DNA from: Streptomyces alboflavus
GTDB lineage: Bacteria > Actinomycetota > Actinomycetes > Streptomycetales > Streptomycetaceae
Direction of reading: 5' to 3'
Length of the DNA: 64,000 nt
Assembly (NCBI RefSeq): GCF_000716675.1
Contig: NZ_JNXT01000048.1
Location: 1-64,000, forward strand
Position 1 is the first letter of the stretch; every line of letters begins with the position of its first letter. The position numbers and the translations under genes were made by a program. Below the pieces are notes generated by a model. The model saw only the letters and a list, made by a program, of their open reading frames with translations, did not search any database and was not told where the DNA came from. Shown here one piece after another: positions 19,680 through 28,813 of the stretch.

Positions 19680-21308
19680 ATGCGTGGAGCCACGCACGCC
19701 AAGTGGGCCGCTGGTGCGGTGGCCGTCGCACTCGCGGCGACGGCCTGTGGGGGTGGGAGCAGCGGTGGTGGCGGCGACGGCTCCGGGGTGGTGGGGTCGT
19801 CCTGGGGGGATCCGCAGAACCCGCTGGAGCCCGCGAACACGAACGAGGTCCAGGGCGGGAAGGTCCTGGACATGGTCTTCCGGGGGCTGAAGCGGTACGA
19901 CCCGAAGACCGGCGAGGCCAAGGACATGATCGCCGAGTCCATCGAGAGCGAGGACTCGCAGAACTTCACCGTCAAGCTCAAGGACGGGTGGAAGTTCAGC
20001 AATGGCGAGGACGTCACCGCGAAGTCGTTCGTCGACGCGTGGAACTACGGGGCGCACCTGAAGAACAACCAGAAGAACGCCTACTTCTTCGGGTACATCG
20101 AGGGCTACGACAAGGTGCACCCCGAGAAGGGCGATGCGACGGCCGACACCCTGTCCGGGCTGAAGGTCGTCGACCCCAAGACGTTCACCGTGAAGCTCAC
20201 GCAGAAGTTCTCCACCTGGCCCGAGACCCTCGGCTACCCCTCCTTCGCGCCGCTGCCCAAGGCGTTCTTCGACGACCACGCGGCCTGGCTGTCCAAGCCC
20301 GTCGGCAACGGCCCGTACACCATCAAGTCGTACCAGAAGGGCTCCAAGATGGAGCTCAGGAAGTGGGACGGCTACAAGGGGGACGACAAGGCGGAGAACG
20401 GGGGCGTGGACCTCAAGGTCTACACGGACAACAACACCGCCTACACGGATCTGATGGCGGGGAATCTGGATCTCGTCGATGACGTTCCGGCCTCGCAGTT
20501 GAAGAACGTGAAGAGCGACCTGGGGGATCGGTACATCAACACCCCCGCGGGGATCATCCAGACGCTCGCCTTCCCCTTCTACGACAAGAAGTGGGACAAG
20601 GCGGGCGCGGAGAAGGTCCGCCAGGGGCTCTCCCGGGCGATCAACCGGGAGCAGATCACCGACACGATCTTCCAGAAGACCCGCACCCCCGCCAAGGACT
20701 GGACCTCGCCGGTGCTCGGCGAGGACGGCGGCTACAGCGACAGCGTGTGCGGTGAGTGGTGCGAGTACGACGCCGACGAGGCCAAGAAGCTCGTTGAGGA
20801 GGGCGGTGGCATTCCCGGCGGCACCCTCAAGATCTCGTACAACGCGGACACCGGCTCCCACAAGGAGTGGGTGGACGCCGTCTGCAACTCCATCAACCGG
20901 GCCCTCGGCAACGACAAGGCCTGCGTCGGCAACCCCATCGGCACCTTCGCCGACTTCCGCAGCCAGGCGTCCCAGCAGAAGCTCGACGGGGCCTGGCGCG
21001 CGGGCTGGCAGATGGACTACCCGCTGATCCAGAACTTCCTGGAGCCGAACTACTACACGGACGCCTCGTCCAACGACGGCAAGTACTCCGACAAGGACTT
21101 CGACAAGCTCATCAACGAGGCCAACGGGGAGACGGACGCGGCCAAGGCCGTCACCAAGTTCCAGGACGCCGAGAAGATCCTCGCCAAGGACATGCCCGCC
21201 ATCCCGCTCTGGTACCAGAACGGCAGCGCCGGCTACTCGGACCGGGTCTCCGACGTCGCGCTGAACCAGTTCAGCGTGCCGGTGTACGAGGAGATCAAGG
21301 TCAACTGA
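19680..21308 (+). CDS. Oligopeptide ABC transporter binding lipoprotein, operon 2
   Basis: A family 5 binding lipoprotein, 542 residues, with lipobox ATAC (Cys23) and an N-terminus (MRGATHAKWAAGAVAVAL) very like that of the operon 1 protein. Core motifs are FTVKLKDGWKFSNGEDVTAK, PVGNGPYTIKSYQ and IPLWYQNGSAGYSDRV. It starts at ATG 19680 with GAGGAGG upstream. The ligand pocket residues differ from operon 1 (for example PNYYTDASSNDG against ADLYGTGVDGNKG), so ligands may differ. A stem-loop follows the stop, as in operon 1. Confidence 0.92.
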   Translation: MRGATHAKWAAGAVAVALAATACGGGSSGGGGDGSGVVGSSWGDPQNPLEPANTNEVQGGKVLDMVFRGLKRYDPKTGEAKDMIAESIESEDSQNFTVKLKDGWKFSNGEDVTAKSFVDAWNYGAHLKNNQKNAYFFGYIEGYDKVHPEKGDATADTLSGLKVVDPKTFTVKLTQKFSTWPETLGYPSFAPLPKAFFDDHAAWLSKPVGNGPYTIKSYQKGSKMELRKWDGYKGDDKAENGGVDLKVYTDNNTAYTDLMAGNLDLVDDVPASQLKNVKSDLGDRYINTPAGIIQTLAFPFYDKKWDKAGAEKVRQGLSRAINREQITDTIFQKTRTPAKDWTSPVLGEDGGYSDSVCGEWCEYDADEAKKLVEEGGGIPGGTLKISYNADTGSHKEWVDAVCNSINRALGNDKACVGNPIGTFADFRSQASQQKLDGAWRAGWQMDYPLIQNFLEPNYYTDASSNDGKYSDKDFDKLINEANGETDAAKAVTKFQDAEKILAKDMPAIPLWYQNGSAGYSDRVSDVALNQFSVPVYEEIKVN

Positions 21309-21315
21309 CGTCGGT

Positions 21316-21353
21316 GGAGCGGCCGTTCGGCGCCCCCGCCGGGCGGCCGCTCC
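21316..21353 (+). terminator. Stem-loop between binding protein and permease genes, operon 2
   Basis: Arms GGAGCGGCCG and CGGCCGCTCC (10 bp) with an inner CGGC/GCCG stem, starting 7 nt after the lipoprotein stop. The placement parallels 14721-14761. Confidence 0.65.
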
Positions 21354-21375
21354 CACTACTCCTGGAGCGAGCCCC

Positions 21376-22299
21376 ATGGGTCGTTATGTGATCCGGCGTC
21401 TGCTGCAGATGATCCCGGTCTTCTTCGGCGCCACCCTGCTGATCTTCCTGATGGTCAACGTGATGGGCGACCCCATCGCGGGCCTCTGCGGCGACCGCAA
21501 GTGCGACCCCGCGACGGCCGCCCAGCTGAAGAAGGAGTTCGGCCTCGACAAGCCCGTGTGGCAGCAATACGCGACGTACATGGGCAACGTCTTCACCGGC
21601 GACTTCGGCACCGCCTTCAACGGTCAGAAGGTCACCGAGCTGATGTCCTCGGCGTTCCCCGTGACCCTCAGGCTCACCCTCGTCGCCATCGTCTTCGAGA
21701 TCGTCATCGGCATCTCGCTCGGCGTCCTCACCGGCCTGCGGCGCGGCAAGCCCGTCGACACGGTCGTGCTGCTCCTGACGCTCGTGGTCATCTCCATCCC
21801 CACGTTCGTGACCGGCCTGCTGCTTCAACTGCTGCTCGGCGTCGAGTGGGGCGTCATCAAACCGTCCGTGTCGACCGAGGCGACCGTCGACGAACTGATC
21901 GTGCCGGGACTCGTGCTCGCGTCCGTCTCCCTGGCGTACGTCACCCGCCTCACCCGGACCTCCATCGCCGAGAACCGCCGCGCCGACTACGTCCGCACGG
22001 CCGTGGCGAAGGGCCTGCCGCGCCGCCGCGTCATCACCAGGCACCTGCTGCGCAACTCACTGATCCCGGTGGTCACCTTCATCGGCACGGACGTGGGCGC
22101 CCTCATGGGCGGCGCCATCGTCACCGAGCGGATCTTCAACATCCACGGCGTCGGCTTCCAGCTCTACCAGGGGATCCTGCGGCAGAGCACCCAGACCGTC
22201 GTCGGGTTCGTGACGGTGCTCGTCCTCGTGTTCCTCCTCGCGAACCTGATCGTCGACCTGTTGTACGCCGTACTCGACCCGAGGATCCGCTATGCCTGA
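21376..22299 (+). CDS. Oligopeptide ABC permease, OppB/DppB family, operon 2
   Basis: 307 residues and six helices, closely resembling the operon 1 counterpart (MGRYVIRRLLQMIPVFFGAT; EAA loop TAVAKGLPRRRVITRHLLRN). A two-Cys segment GLCGDRKCDP in the first periplasmic loop is specific to this copy. The start is ATG 21376 with TGGAG upstream. The end overlaps the next gene by 8 nt with the same ATGCCTGA junction as in operon 1. Confidence 0.92.
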   Translation: MGRYVIRRLLQMIPVFFGATLLIFLMVNVMGDPIAGLCGDRKCDPATAAQLKKEFGLDKPVWQQYATYMGNVFTGDFGTAFNGQKVTELMSSAFPVTLRLTLVAIVFEIVIGISLGVLTGLRRGKPVDTVVLLLTLVVISIPTFVTGLLLQLLLGVEWGVIKPSVSTEATVDELIVPGLVLASVSLAYVTRLTRTSIAENRRADYVRTAVAKGLPRRRVITRHLLRNSLIPVVTFIGTDVGALMGGAIVTERIFNIHGVGFQLYQGILRQSTQTVVGFVTVLVLVFLLANLIVDLLYAVLDPRIRYA

Positions 22300-23278
22300 A
22301 CCCCATGAGCCCGCCGAGGGCGCCATTGCCGGGACCGGCGCGGGCGGCGCGATGGACCTCGCGGCGAGTGAGGCGACGACGCTGGCCCCGGGCGGTCCCG
22401 AAGGCGGCCCCGGCGGCACCGGCGCCGCCGCCCCCGCCCGCAGCCTGTGGTCCGACGCCTGGCACGACCTGCGCCGCAACCCGGTCTTCGTCATCTCGGG
22501 CCTGATCATCCTCTTCCTGGTCTTCATCTCGCTGTGGCCCTCCGCGATCGCCTCCGGCGACCCCCTGGACTGCGACCTCGCCAACGCCCAGAAGGGCTCC
22601 TCGCCCGGCCACCCCTTCGGCTTCAACGGCCAGGGCTGCGACGTCTACACACGCACCGTGTACGGCGCCCGCTCGTCCGTCACCGTCGGCGTCTGCGCCA
22701 CCCTCGGCGTCGCGGTCCTCGGCAGCGTGCTCGGTGGGCTCGCCGGGTTCTTCGGCGGCGTGTGGGACGCGATCCTCTCCCGCATCACCGACATCTTCTT
22801 CGCGATCCCCGTCGTCCTCGGCGGCCTGGTGCTGCTCTCCGTCGTCACCAGCAACACCGTCTGGCCCGTGATCGGCTTCATGGTCCTGCTCGGCTGGCCG
22901 CAGATCTCCCGCATCGCCCGCGGCTCCGTCATCACCGCCAAACAGAACGACTACGTCCAGGCCGCCCGCGCCCTCGGCGCCTCCAACTCGCGGATGCTGC
23001 TGAGGCACATCACGCCCAACGCCGTCGCTCCGGTCATCGTCGTCGCGACCATCGCCCTCGGCACCTACATCGCCCTGGAGGCCACCCTGTCCTACCTCGG
23101 CGTCGGCCTGAAGCCCCCCACGGTGAGCTGGGGCATCGACATCTCCGCCGCGTCCCAGTACATCCGCAACGCCCCGCACATGCTGCTCTGGCCCGCGGGC
23201 GCCCTCGCGGTCACCGTGCTCGCGTTCATCATGCTCGGCGACGCGGTGCGCGACGCCCTCGACCCGAAGCTGAGGTAG
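22292..23278 (+). CDS. Oligopeptide ABC permease, OppC/DppC family, operon 2
   Basis: 328 residues. An Ala/Gly/Pro-rich N-terminal tail of about 55 residues is followed by RSLWSDAWHDLRRNPVFVIS, the same lead into helix 1 as in operon 1. The EAA loop is AARALGASNSRMLLRHITPN. The periplasmic loop holds two Cys (DCDLAN, QGCDVYT) that are absent from the operon 1 protein. It ends ALDPKLR, 6 nt before the next start. Confidence 0.92.
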   Translation: MPEPHEPAEGAIAGTGAGGAMDLAASEATTLAPGGPEGGPGGTGAAAPARSLWSDAWHDLRRNPVFVISGLIILFLVFISLWPSAIASGDPLDCDLANAQKGSSPGHPFGFNGQGCDVYTRTVYGARSSVTVGVCATLGVAVLGSVLGGLAGFFGGVWDAILSRITDIFFAIPVVLGGLVLLSVVTSNTVWPVIGFMVLLGWPQISRIARGSVITAKQNDYVQAARALGASNSRMLLRHITPNAVAPVIVVATIALGTYIALEATLSYLGVGLKPPTVSWGIDISAASQYIRNAPHMLLWPAGALAVTVLAFIMLGDAVRDALDPKLR

Positions 23279-23284
23279 GCGCCC

Positions 23285-24328
23285 ATGGCGACCACGGCAT
23301 CCCACACGGCAACCGGCACCGCAACCGACCCGGCAGCCAAGCTGCTCGAAGTCCGCGACCTGCACGTGGAGTTCAGGACCCGCGACGGCGTCGCCAAGGC
23401 CGTGAACGGCGTCGACTACGCCGTGGACGCGGGCGAGACCCTCGCCGTGCTCGGCGAGTCAGGATCCGGCAAGTCCGTCACCGCGCAGGCCGTCATGGGC
23501 ATCCTCGACATCCCGCCGGGCCGCATCACCTCCGGCGAGATCCTCTTCCAGGGCAAGGACCTGCTGAAGCTCAAGGAGGACGAGCGGCGCAAGATCCGCG
23601 GCGCGGGCATGGCCATGATCTTCCAGGACGCCCTCAGCTCCCTGAACCCCGTGCTGAGCGTCGGCGACCAGCTCGGCGAGATGTTCGTCGTGCACCGCGG
23701 GATGTCCCGCAAGGACGCCCGCGCCAAGGCCGTCGAGCTGATGGACCGGGTCCGCATCCCGGCCGCCAAGGAACGCGTCACCCAGTACCCGCACCAGTTC
23801 AGCGGCGGCATGCGCCAGCGCATCATGATCGCCATGGCGATGGCGCTCGAACCCTCCCTGATCATCGCCGACGAGCCCACCACCGCCCTCGACGTCACCG
23901 TCCAGGCCCAGGTCATGGAACTCCTCGCCGAGCTCCAGCGCGAGCTGCACATGGGCCTCATCCTGATCACCCACGACCTCGGCGTGGTCGCCGACGTCGC
24001 CGACACCATCGCCGTCATGTACGCGGGCCGCATCGTCGAGAAGGCCCCCGTGCACGAGATCTACAAGGCCCCCGCGCACCCGTACACCAAGGGCCTGCTC
24101 GAATCCATCCCGCGCCTGGACCAGAAGGGCCAGGACCTCTTCGCCATCAAGGGCCTGCCTCCCAACCTCATGAACATCCCGCCAGGATGCGCCTTCAACC
24201 CGCGCTGCCCGATGGCCCAGGACGTGTGCCGCACCGACGTCCCGCCGCTCGCGCGGGTCACGTACGAGGGACTCACCGCGGAGCGGCGCAGCGCCTGCCA
24301 CTTCTGGAAGGAGACCCTCCGTGGCTGA
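23285..24328 (+). CDS. Oligopeptide ABC ATPase, OppD/DppD family, operon 2
   Basis: 347 residues. Walker A GESGSGKS (57-64), signature FSGGMRQR, Walker [13 protein letters not shown], and the C-terminal Cys set [16 protein letters not shown]. The body is nearly superimposable on the operon 1 ATPase by eye; only the N-terminal 20 residues (Thr/Ala-rich) clearly differ. The stop overlaps the next gene by 8 nt. Confidence 0.93.
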   Translation: MATTASHTATGTATDPAAKLLEVRDLHVEFRTRDGVAKAVNGVDYAVDAGETLAVLGESGSGKSVTAQAVMGILDIPPGRITSGEILFQGKDLLKLKEDERRKIRGAGMAMIFQDALSSLNPVLSVGDQLGEMFVVHRGMSRKDARAKAVELMDRVRIPAAKERVTQYPHQFSGGMRQRIMIAMAMALEPSLIIADEPTTALDVTVQAQVMELLAELQRELHMGLILITHDLGVVADVADTIAVMYAGRIVEKAPVHEIYKAPAHPYTKGLLESIPRLDQKGQDLFAIKGLPPNLMNIPPGCAFNPRCPMAQDVCRTDVPPLARVTYEGLTAERRSACHFWKETLRG

Positions 24329-25388
24329 CATGGCCAAGACGGCGGGCGTGGCCGAGAAGCCGGTCACGACCGAGCCGCTCCTCCGGGTGCGCGGGCTCGT
24401 CAAGCACTACCCGCTCACGCAGGGCATCCTCATCAAACGGCAGATCGGCGCCGTCAAGGCCGTCGACGGCGTCGACTTCGAACTCGGCGCCGGGGAGACC
24501 CTCGGCATCGTCGGGGAGTCCGGCTGCGGGAAGTCCACCGTCGCCAAGATGCTCGTCAACCTGGAGCGGCCCACCGCCGGGGAGATCCAGTACAAGGGCG
24601 AGGACATCACCAAGCTGTCGGGGCGTGCGCTGAAGGCGGTCCGCCGGAACATCCAGATGGTGTTCCAGGACCCCTACACCTCCCTCAACCCGCGCATGAC
24701 CGTCGGCGACATCATCGGGGAGCCGTACGAGATCCACCCGGAGGTTGCGCCGAAGGGCTCGCGTCGGCAGAAGGTCCAGGAACTCCTCGACGTCGTGGGC
24801 CTCAACCCCGAGTACATCAACCGCTATCCGCACCAGTTCTCCGGCGGTCAGCGCCAGCGCATCGGCATCGCGCGGGGGCTGGCGCTGCGGCCCGAGATCA
24901 TCGTCGCCGACGAGCCCGTCTCCGCGCTCGACGTGTCCGTCCAGGCGCAGGTCGTCAACCTCCTGGACCGGCTCCGACGTGAATTCCACCTCTCGTACGT
25001 GTTCATCGCCCACGACCTGTCCATCGTGCGGCACATCTCCGACCGGGTCGGGGTCATGTACCTCGGGCGGATCGTCGAGACCGGGACCGACGCCGAGATC
25101 TACGAACATCCGACGCACCCCTACACGCAGGCGCTGCTGTCCGCCGTGCCCGTGCCCGATCCGGACGCCCGGGAGCATCGTGAGCGGATCATTCTGAGCG
25201 GGGACGTGCCGTCGCCCGCGAATCCCCCTTCCGGGTGTCGGTTCCGGACGCGGTGCTGGAAGGCGCAGGAGCGGTGTGCGTTGGAGGTGCCCGCTCTTGC
25301 CGTTCCGGCGGAGTTCCGGGGGGTCGGGGGGCCTGCGGAGCATGATTCGGCTTGCCACTTCGCGGAGGAGAAGCACGTGGTGCCGTGA
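24321..25388 (+). CDS. Oligopeptide ABC ATPase, OppF/DppF family, operon 2
   Basis: 355 residues from GTG 24321. Walker A GESGCGKS (65-72), signature FSGGQRQR, Walker [14 protein letters not shown]-terminal Cys [17 protein letters not shown]. It is shorter than its operon 1 twin because it lacks the 25-residue acidic extension. It is the last gene of operon 2. The following 640 bp contain only repeats. Confidence 0.93.
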   Translation: MADMAKTAGVAEKPVTTEPLLRVRGLVKHYPLTQGILIKRQIGAVKAVDGVDFELGAGETLGIVGESGCGKSTVAKMLVNLERPTAGEIQYKGEDITKLSGRALKAVRRNIQMVFQDPYTSLNPRMTVGDIIGEPYEIHPEVAPKGSRRQKVQELLDVVGLNPEYINRYPHQFSGGQRQRIGIARGLALRPEIIVADEPVSALDVSVQAQVVNLLDRLRREFHLSYVFIAHDLSIVRHISDRVGVMYLGRIVETGTDAEIYEHPTHPYTQALLSAVPVPDPDAREHRERIILSGDVPSPANPPSGCRFRTRCWKAQERCALEVPALAVPAEFRGVGGPAEHDSACHFAEEKHVVP

Positions 25389-25430
25389 GCGGCGGCTCGG
25401 AGGGCGGCCCCGTGCGGGTGGGTCCGCCTC

Positions 25431-25700
25431 TCTCCCACCCGCCCGCCCGAACTCGCCCTGGGCCTGCCCGAACCCCCGGCACCTCCAGCCTCGCCCGGGC
25501 GCACCCCCGTATCGCGCTGCGCGCTCGTCCTCAAACTCCCCCAAGCTCTTAAGGAGCAGGGGGTACCCCCATGACGGGCTTTCTCCCACCCGCCCGCCCG
25601 GACTTGTCCCGGGCCTGCCCGAAAGCCCGGAACCCTCAGCCTCGCCCGGGCGCACCCCCGAATCGCGCTCCGCGCTCGTCCTCAAACGCCGGACGGGCTG
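25431..25700 (-). repeat. 151-bp tandem direct repeat carrying dispersed repeat copies 4 and 5
   Basis: The segment starting TCTCCCACCCGCCCGCCCG at 25431 recurs at 25582 with a constant 151-nt offset through CTCGTCCTCAAAC (25524 and 25675). Unit 2 ends with the intact CGCCGGACGGGCT. In unit 1 this core is interrupted between TCAAACT and GACGGGCT by about 37 nt: CCCCCAAGCTCTTAAGGAGC followed by AGGGGGTACCCCCAT, which can fold into a hairpin. Confidence 0.8.
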
Positions 25701-25790
25701 AAAACAACTTCGCCGGGGCGGGCTGAAGGGCGTCGGGCAGGCTGTGCGTCCCACCCGGGCCGAAGCGATAGCCGGGGCGGGTGGGTGGGA

Positions 25791-25836
25791 GAGAGCCCGT
25801 CCGGCGATTGAGGACGAGGCGCGGAGCGCCGATTCG
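25791..25836 (+). repeat. Dispersed intergenic repeat (copy 6)
   Basis: AGAGCCCGTCCGGCGATTGA then GGACGAGGCGCGGAGCGCCG, facing copy 5 across about 90 nt. It forms an inverted pair of the same type as at 7714-7879 and 46097-46235. Confidence 0.75.
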
Positions 25837-25959
25837 GCGGAGGACTGTCCCACGGGAAGGGGTGGGGCTGGGGCAAGGAAACATCAGGGCAACCCCGTTG
25901 ACCCGTGGGGGAGACACGGGGCGGGCAGGGTGGGGAGTACGGCCGTGCGGGTGCCGTTG

Positions 25960-25995
25960 GACCGGTCGGGGTGCGCCATGTCACCCCGACCGGTC
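25960..25995 (-). terminator. Terminator of the S9 peptidase gene
   Basis: Perfect 14-bp stem (GACCGGTCGGGGTG) with an 8-nt loop, 35 nt past the minus-strand stop at 26031. Confidence 0.75.
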
Positions 25996-26030
25996 ACCCC
26001 GGCGGCCAGCCGTCCGTGGACGGGGAGCGG

Positions 26031-28202
26031 TCAGGTCAGGGACAGCGCGCGCTTCAGGAAGTCGACCTGGAGCAGCAGGAGGTTTTCGGCCACCTGTTCC
26101 TGGGGGGTCATATGGGTGACCCCGGAGAGGGGCAGGACCTCGTGCGGCCGCCCGGCGGCGAGCAGCGCCGAGGACAGCCGCAAGGCGTGCGCGACGACCA
26201 CGTTGTCGTCGGCGAGCCCGTGGATGATCTGCATCGGACGGTGCGGCTCACCGGGGTCGACGAGGCCGTCGTCGGAGACGAGGGAGCTGTTGCGGTAGGC
26301 CTCGGGCGAGGTCCGCGGATCGTCGAGGTACCGCTCCTGGTAGTGGGTGTCGTACAGGCGGAGGTCGGTGACGGGCGCCCCGACGACGGCGGCGTGGAAG
26401 ACGTCGGGGCGGCGCAGGACGGCCATGGCGGACAGGTAGCCGCCGAAGGACCAGCCGCGCATGGCGACCCGGCCGAGGTCGAGCGGGAAGCGCTCGGCGA
26501 GCGCGTGCAGCGCCTCGACCTGGTCGTCGAGGGTCCGGGTGAGATCGCCCTTGACGGACTTCTCCCAGGCGGGCGACCGCCCCGGCGTCCCGCGCCCGTC
26601 GGCGACGACGACGGCGAAGCCCTGGTCGGCGAACCACTGCGAGGTCAGGTAGACGTTGTGGGCCTTCATCACACGCTGCCCGTGCGGACCGCCGTACGGA
26701 TCCATGAGTACGGGAAGCGGCCCGTCCGCCGGTTCGTACCCGGTGGGGAGCAGCACGGCGCACGGAATCCGCCGCGCGCCCCCTTCGATAAGCGTCACGC
26801 GCGGGGTGAGCCCCGGGCGCTGGGCGTGCGAGGCGACGGTCGCCACCTGCTTGCCGTCGCGCAGCACGGACACCCGTGAGCCGGGACGGTCAAGAGTGGC
26901 CGAAACCAGCACGGTGACCTCGCCCGCGCGGACTGCCGAGTGCACCCCGGGCTCCTGCGAGACCCGCTCCACGCCGAGCTCGTTGACGCGGTAGACATGC
27001 ACCTCGCCGATCTCCGGATCGGCGGCGCCGGAACCCGCGGACGCCGAGATCAGCGCGGAGTCCTCGGTCACGTCGAGCACGGCGCGGACATGCAGCTGAG
27101 GGCTCGTCAGCGGCCGCTCGCCCCACGCGAGCACCCGCGCGCCACCCTCGTCGGCGATGCGCACGAGCCGCCCGCTGGGCGACCACGAGGGCGAACCGGG
27201 GAAGAGTTCAAGCCAGTCCGCGTCCTCGTCGGCGTGCACCATCCGCGTCGAGCCGTTGTCGGGGTCCACCGCGAGATACAGCGCGCTGCGCTGGTCCCGG
27301 GCCTGCACCAGGAGCAGCGGCGCCCCGTCCGCCGACCAGTGCACCCGCGCCAGATAGGGGTAGCGGGCCCGGTCCCACGCGACCTCCGTGCGCACCCCGT
27401 CCAGGCCGACCACGAACAGCCGCACGTCGGCGTTGTCGGTGCCCGCCGCCGGATAGGCGACCGACGCCGGCTCCCGGTCCGGGTGCGCCGGGTCGGCGAT
27501 CCACCAGCGCCGCACGGGCGCGTCGTCGACCCGCGCCACCAGGAGCCGGTCGGACTCCGGCGACCACCAGAAGCCGCGGTGGCGGTCCATCTCCTCGGCC
27601 GCGATGAACTCCGCGAGCCCGTACGTCACCGTGTCCGCCTCGACCGCGTCCGGCGCCGCGAGCGCCCGGTCGCCCTCGCCGTCGGCGCCCGTGACGCGCA
27701 GGGCGCCCCCGGACACGTACGCGATGTGACGGCCGTCCGGCGAGGGCCGCGGGTCGATCACCGGGGCGGGGACGGACAGTTCGCGAGCCGTGCCCGCGCG
27801 CAGCTCCGCGACGAAGAGGCGGCCCGACAGGGCGAAGGCGGCGAGCTCCACGGCCGCGTCGGTGGCGTACCCGACGATGCCGGAGCCGCCCTCGCGGCTG
27901 CGCTCGCGCCGCGCCCGCTCCGCCGCCGAAAGGCGCTCCGCGGAGCCGTCGAGCAGCGCCCGCGGATCGGCGGCGACCCGCTCGGCACCGCCGTCGGCCA
28001 GGTCGAGGACCCAGAGCGCGCCCGTCCGGTCCGTGCCGGAGGCGGAGCGTACGAAGACGACGCGGGAGCCGTCGGGGGCCACGGTGAAGGCGCGCGGCGC
28101 GCCCAGGGAGAAGCGCTGCGTGCGGGCATGTTGGCGCGGGAACGAAAGCCGCTGCGCGGCACCGTCCTTGGGCCCGTCGGTTTCCGGGGTCTCGATGGTC
28201 AT
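26031..28202 (-). CDS. S9 family prolyl oligopeptidase / dipeptidyl-peptidase IV-like
   Basis: A serine peptidase with an N-terminal DPP-IV-type beta-propeller (about residues 30-480: FTVAPDGSRVVFVRS, PRPSPDGRHIAYVSG, EEMDRHRGFWWSPESDRLL) and a C-terminal alpha/beta-hydrolase domain; 723 residues. The nucleophile is in GWSFGGY (Ser about 585). The charge relay is completed by Asp in GLADDNVV and His in SGVTHMTP. The EEMDRHRG motif is the double-Glu loop that binds the substrate N-terminus in DPP-IV, so dipeptide release is probable. There is no signal peptide, so it is cytoplasmic. It sits next to two oligopeptide importers, so degrading imported peptides is a reasonable inference. TAGGCT lies 6 nt before the ATG: probable leaderless mRNA. 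Confidence 0.92.
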   Translation of the reverse strand: MTIETPETDGPKDGAAQRLSFPRQHARTQRFSLGAPRAFTVAPDGSRVVFVRSASGTDRTGALWVLDLADGGAERVAADPRALLDGSAERLSAAERARRERSREGGSGIVGYATDAAVELAAFALSGRLFVAELRAGTARELSVPAPVIDPRPSPDGRHIAYVSGGALRVTGADGEGDRALAAPDAVEADTVTYGLAEFIAAEEMDRHRGFWWSPESDRLLVARVDDAPVRRWWIADPAHPDREPASVAYPAAGTDNADVRLFVVGLDGVRTEVAWDRARYPYLARVHWSADGAPLLLVQARDQRSALYLAVDPDNGSTRMVHADEDADWLELFPGSPSWSPSGRLVRIADEGGARVLAWGERPLTSPQLHVRAVLDVTEDSALISASAGSGAADPEIGEVHVYRVNELGVERVSQEPGVHSAVRAGEVTVLVSATLDRPGSRVSVLRDGKQVATVASHAQRPGLTPRVTLIEGGARRIPCAVLLPTGYEPADGPLPVLMDPYGGPHGQRVMKAHNVYLTSQWFADQGFAVVVADGRGTPGRSPAWEKSVKGDLTRTLDDQVEALHALAERFPLDLGRVAMRGWSFGGYLSAMAVLRRPDVFHAAVVGAPVTDLRLYDTHYQERYLDDPRTSPEAYRNSSLVSDDGLVDPGEPHRPMQIIHGLADDNVVVAHALRLSSALLAAGRPHEVLPLSGVTHMTPQEQVAENLLLLQVDFLKRALSLT

Positions 28203-28208
28203 TCCCCG

Positions 28209-28214
28209 AGCCTA
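28209..28214 (-). promoter_or_regulatory. Candidate leaderless -10 of the S9 peptidase gene
   Basis: TAGGCT (minus strand) followed by 6 nt and the ATG at 28202. Confidence 0.5.
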
Positions 28215-28413
28215 TGGCTCATGCGCCCCTTGTGCTGCGGTGCTCCGACTCATGTGGCTCGACACATAGTTATGATCCGTAGCGCTTGGTGGGTATGACC
28301 TTGCTGGCACGGCGAGTTGGGTCCTGTCGGCCGGACGCAGGGGGCGGTCCCGAGGCGGCTCGGGGCAGTCGGTCGGAACGTTGTCGCGTGATGGGAATGG
28401 GAGGTGAACCGCC

Positions 28414-28608
28414 GTGGCACTCTCGGTATCGGTGGTGCTGCTGCTGGCGATCATCGTGGTCATGCTGGTGCGGAAACAGGGGCTCAAGACGATCCACGCG
28501 ATCGTCTGCGCGCTGCTCGGCTTCTATCTGGCCAGCTCGTCGCTCGCACCGACCATCGATGAGCTGTCGACGAACCTGGCGGGGGTCATCGAGGACATCA
28601 AGTTCTGA
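28414..28608 (+). CDS. Small two-helix membrane protein, unknown function
   Basis: A 64-residue protein from GTG 28414 with a good ribosome site (GGGAGGTGAACCGCC). Residues 3-19 (LSVSVVLLLAIIVVMLV) and 29-47 (IVCALLGFYLASSSLAP) are hydrophobic, joined by a basic loop RKQGLKTIH. The C-terminus is amphipathic and acidic (TIDELSTNLAGVIEDIKF). It has the look of short membrane proteins seen in many Streptomyces chromosomes, and loosely of the small Spd-like proteins of Streptomyces conjugative elements, although no transfer genes are near. Clean translation signals and hydrophobic pattern support a real gene. No function can be assigned. Confidence 0.75.
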   Translation: MALSVSVVLLLAIIVVMLVRKQGLKTIHAIVCALLGFYLASSSLAPTIDELSTNLAGVIEDIKF

Positions 28609-28801
28609 CGGCATCCGCTGTACGGGCCGCCGCGGCCGGGCTCGACCTGGCGAGGGGAGCGGGGGGACAGGGGCCCGGTGATCAAGGGGCAGAGGGTGAC
28701 AAAGGGGGATGGACCGGGGCGGGCGGGCGTGGGGACGGGGGAGCGGGAGGCGAGCGGGCGCGAGGGGCTCACGGGCCCGCGGCGGGCGCGCTCCGGGCTC
28801 G

Positions 28802-28807
28802 TAGGCT
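28802..28807 (+). promoter_or_regulatory. Candidate leaderless -10 of mshB
   Basis: TAGGCT followed by 6 nt and the ATG at 28814. No ribosome site precedes the start. Confidence 0.55.
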
Positions 28808-28813
28808 GTTCCC

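Larger units (their letters stand above)
25389..26030. other. Repeat-filled convergent intergenic region
   Basis: 642 bp between operon 2 and the convergent S9 peptidase gene. It holds a 151-bp tandem repeat (25431-25700), an opposed repeat copy (25791-25836) and a terminator (25960-25995). Short open frames here are repeat-derived and show no family resemblance. I see no gene. Confidence 0.7.

Noticed and set aside
25389..26030. Possible small genes in the repeat region after operon 2
   Set aside because: All frames are made of the repeat units themselves and begin at chance ATG/GTG codons.
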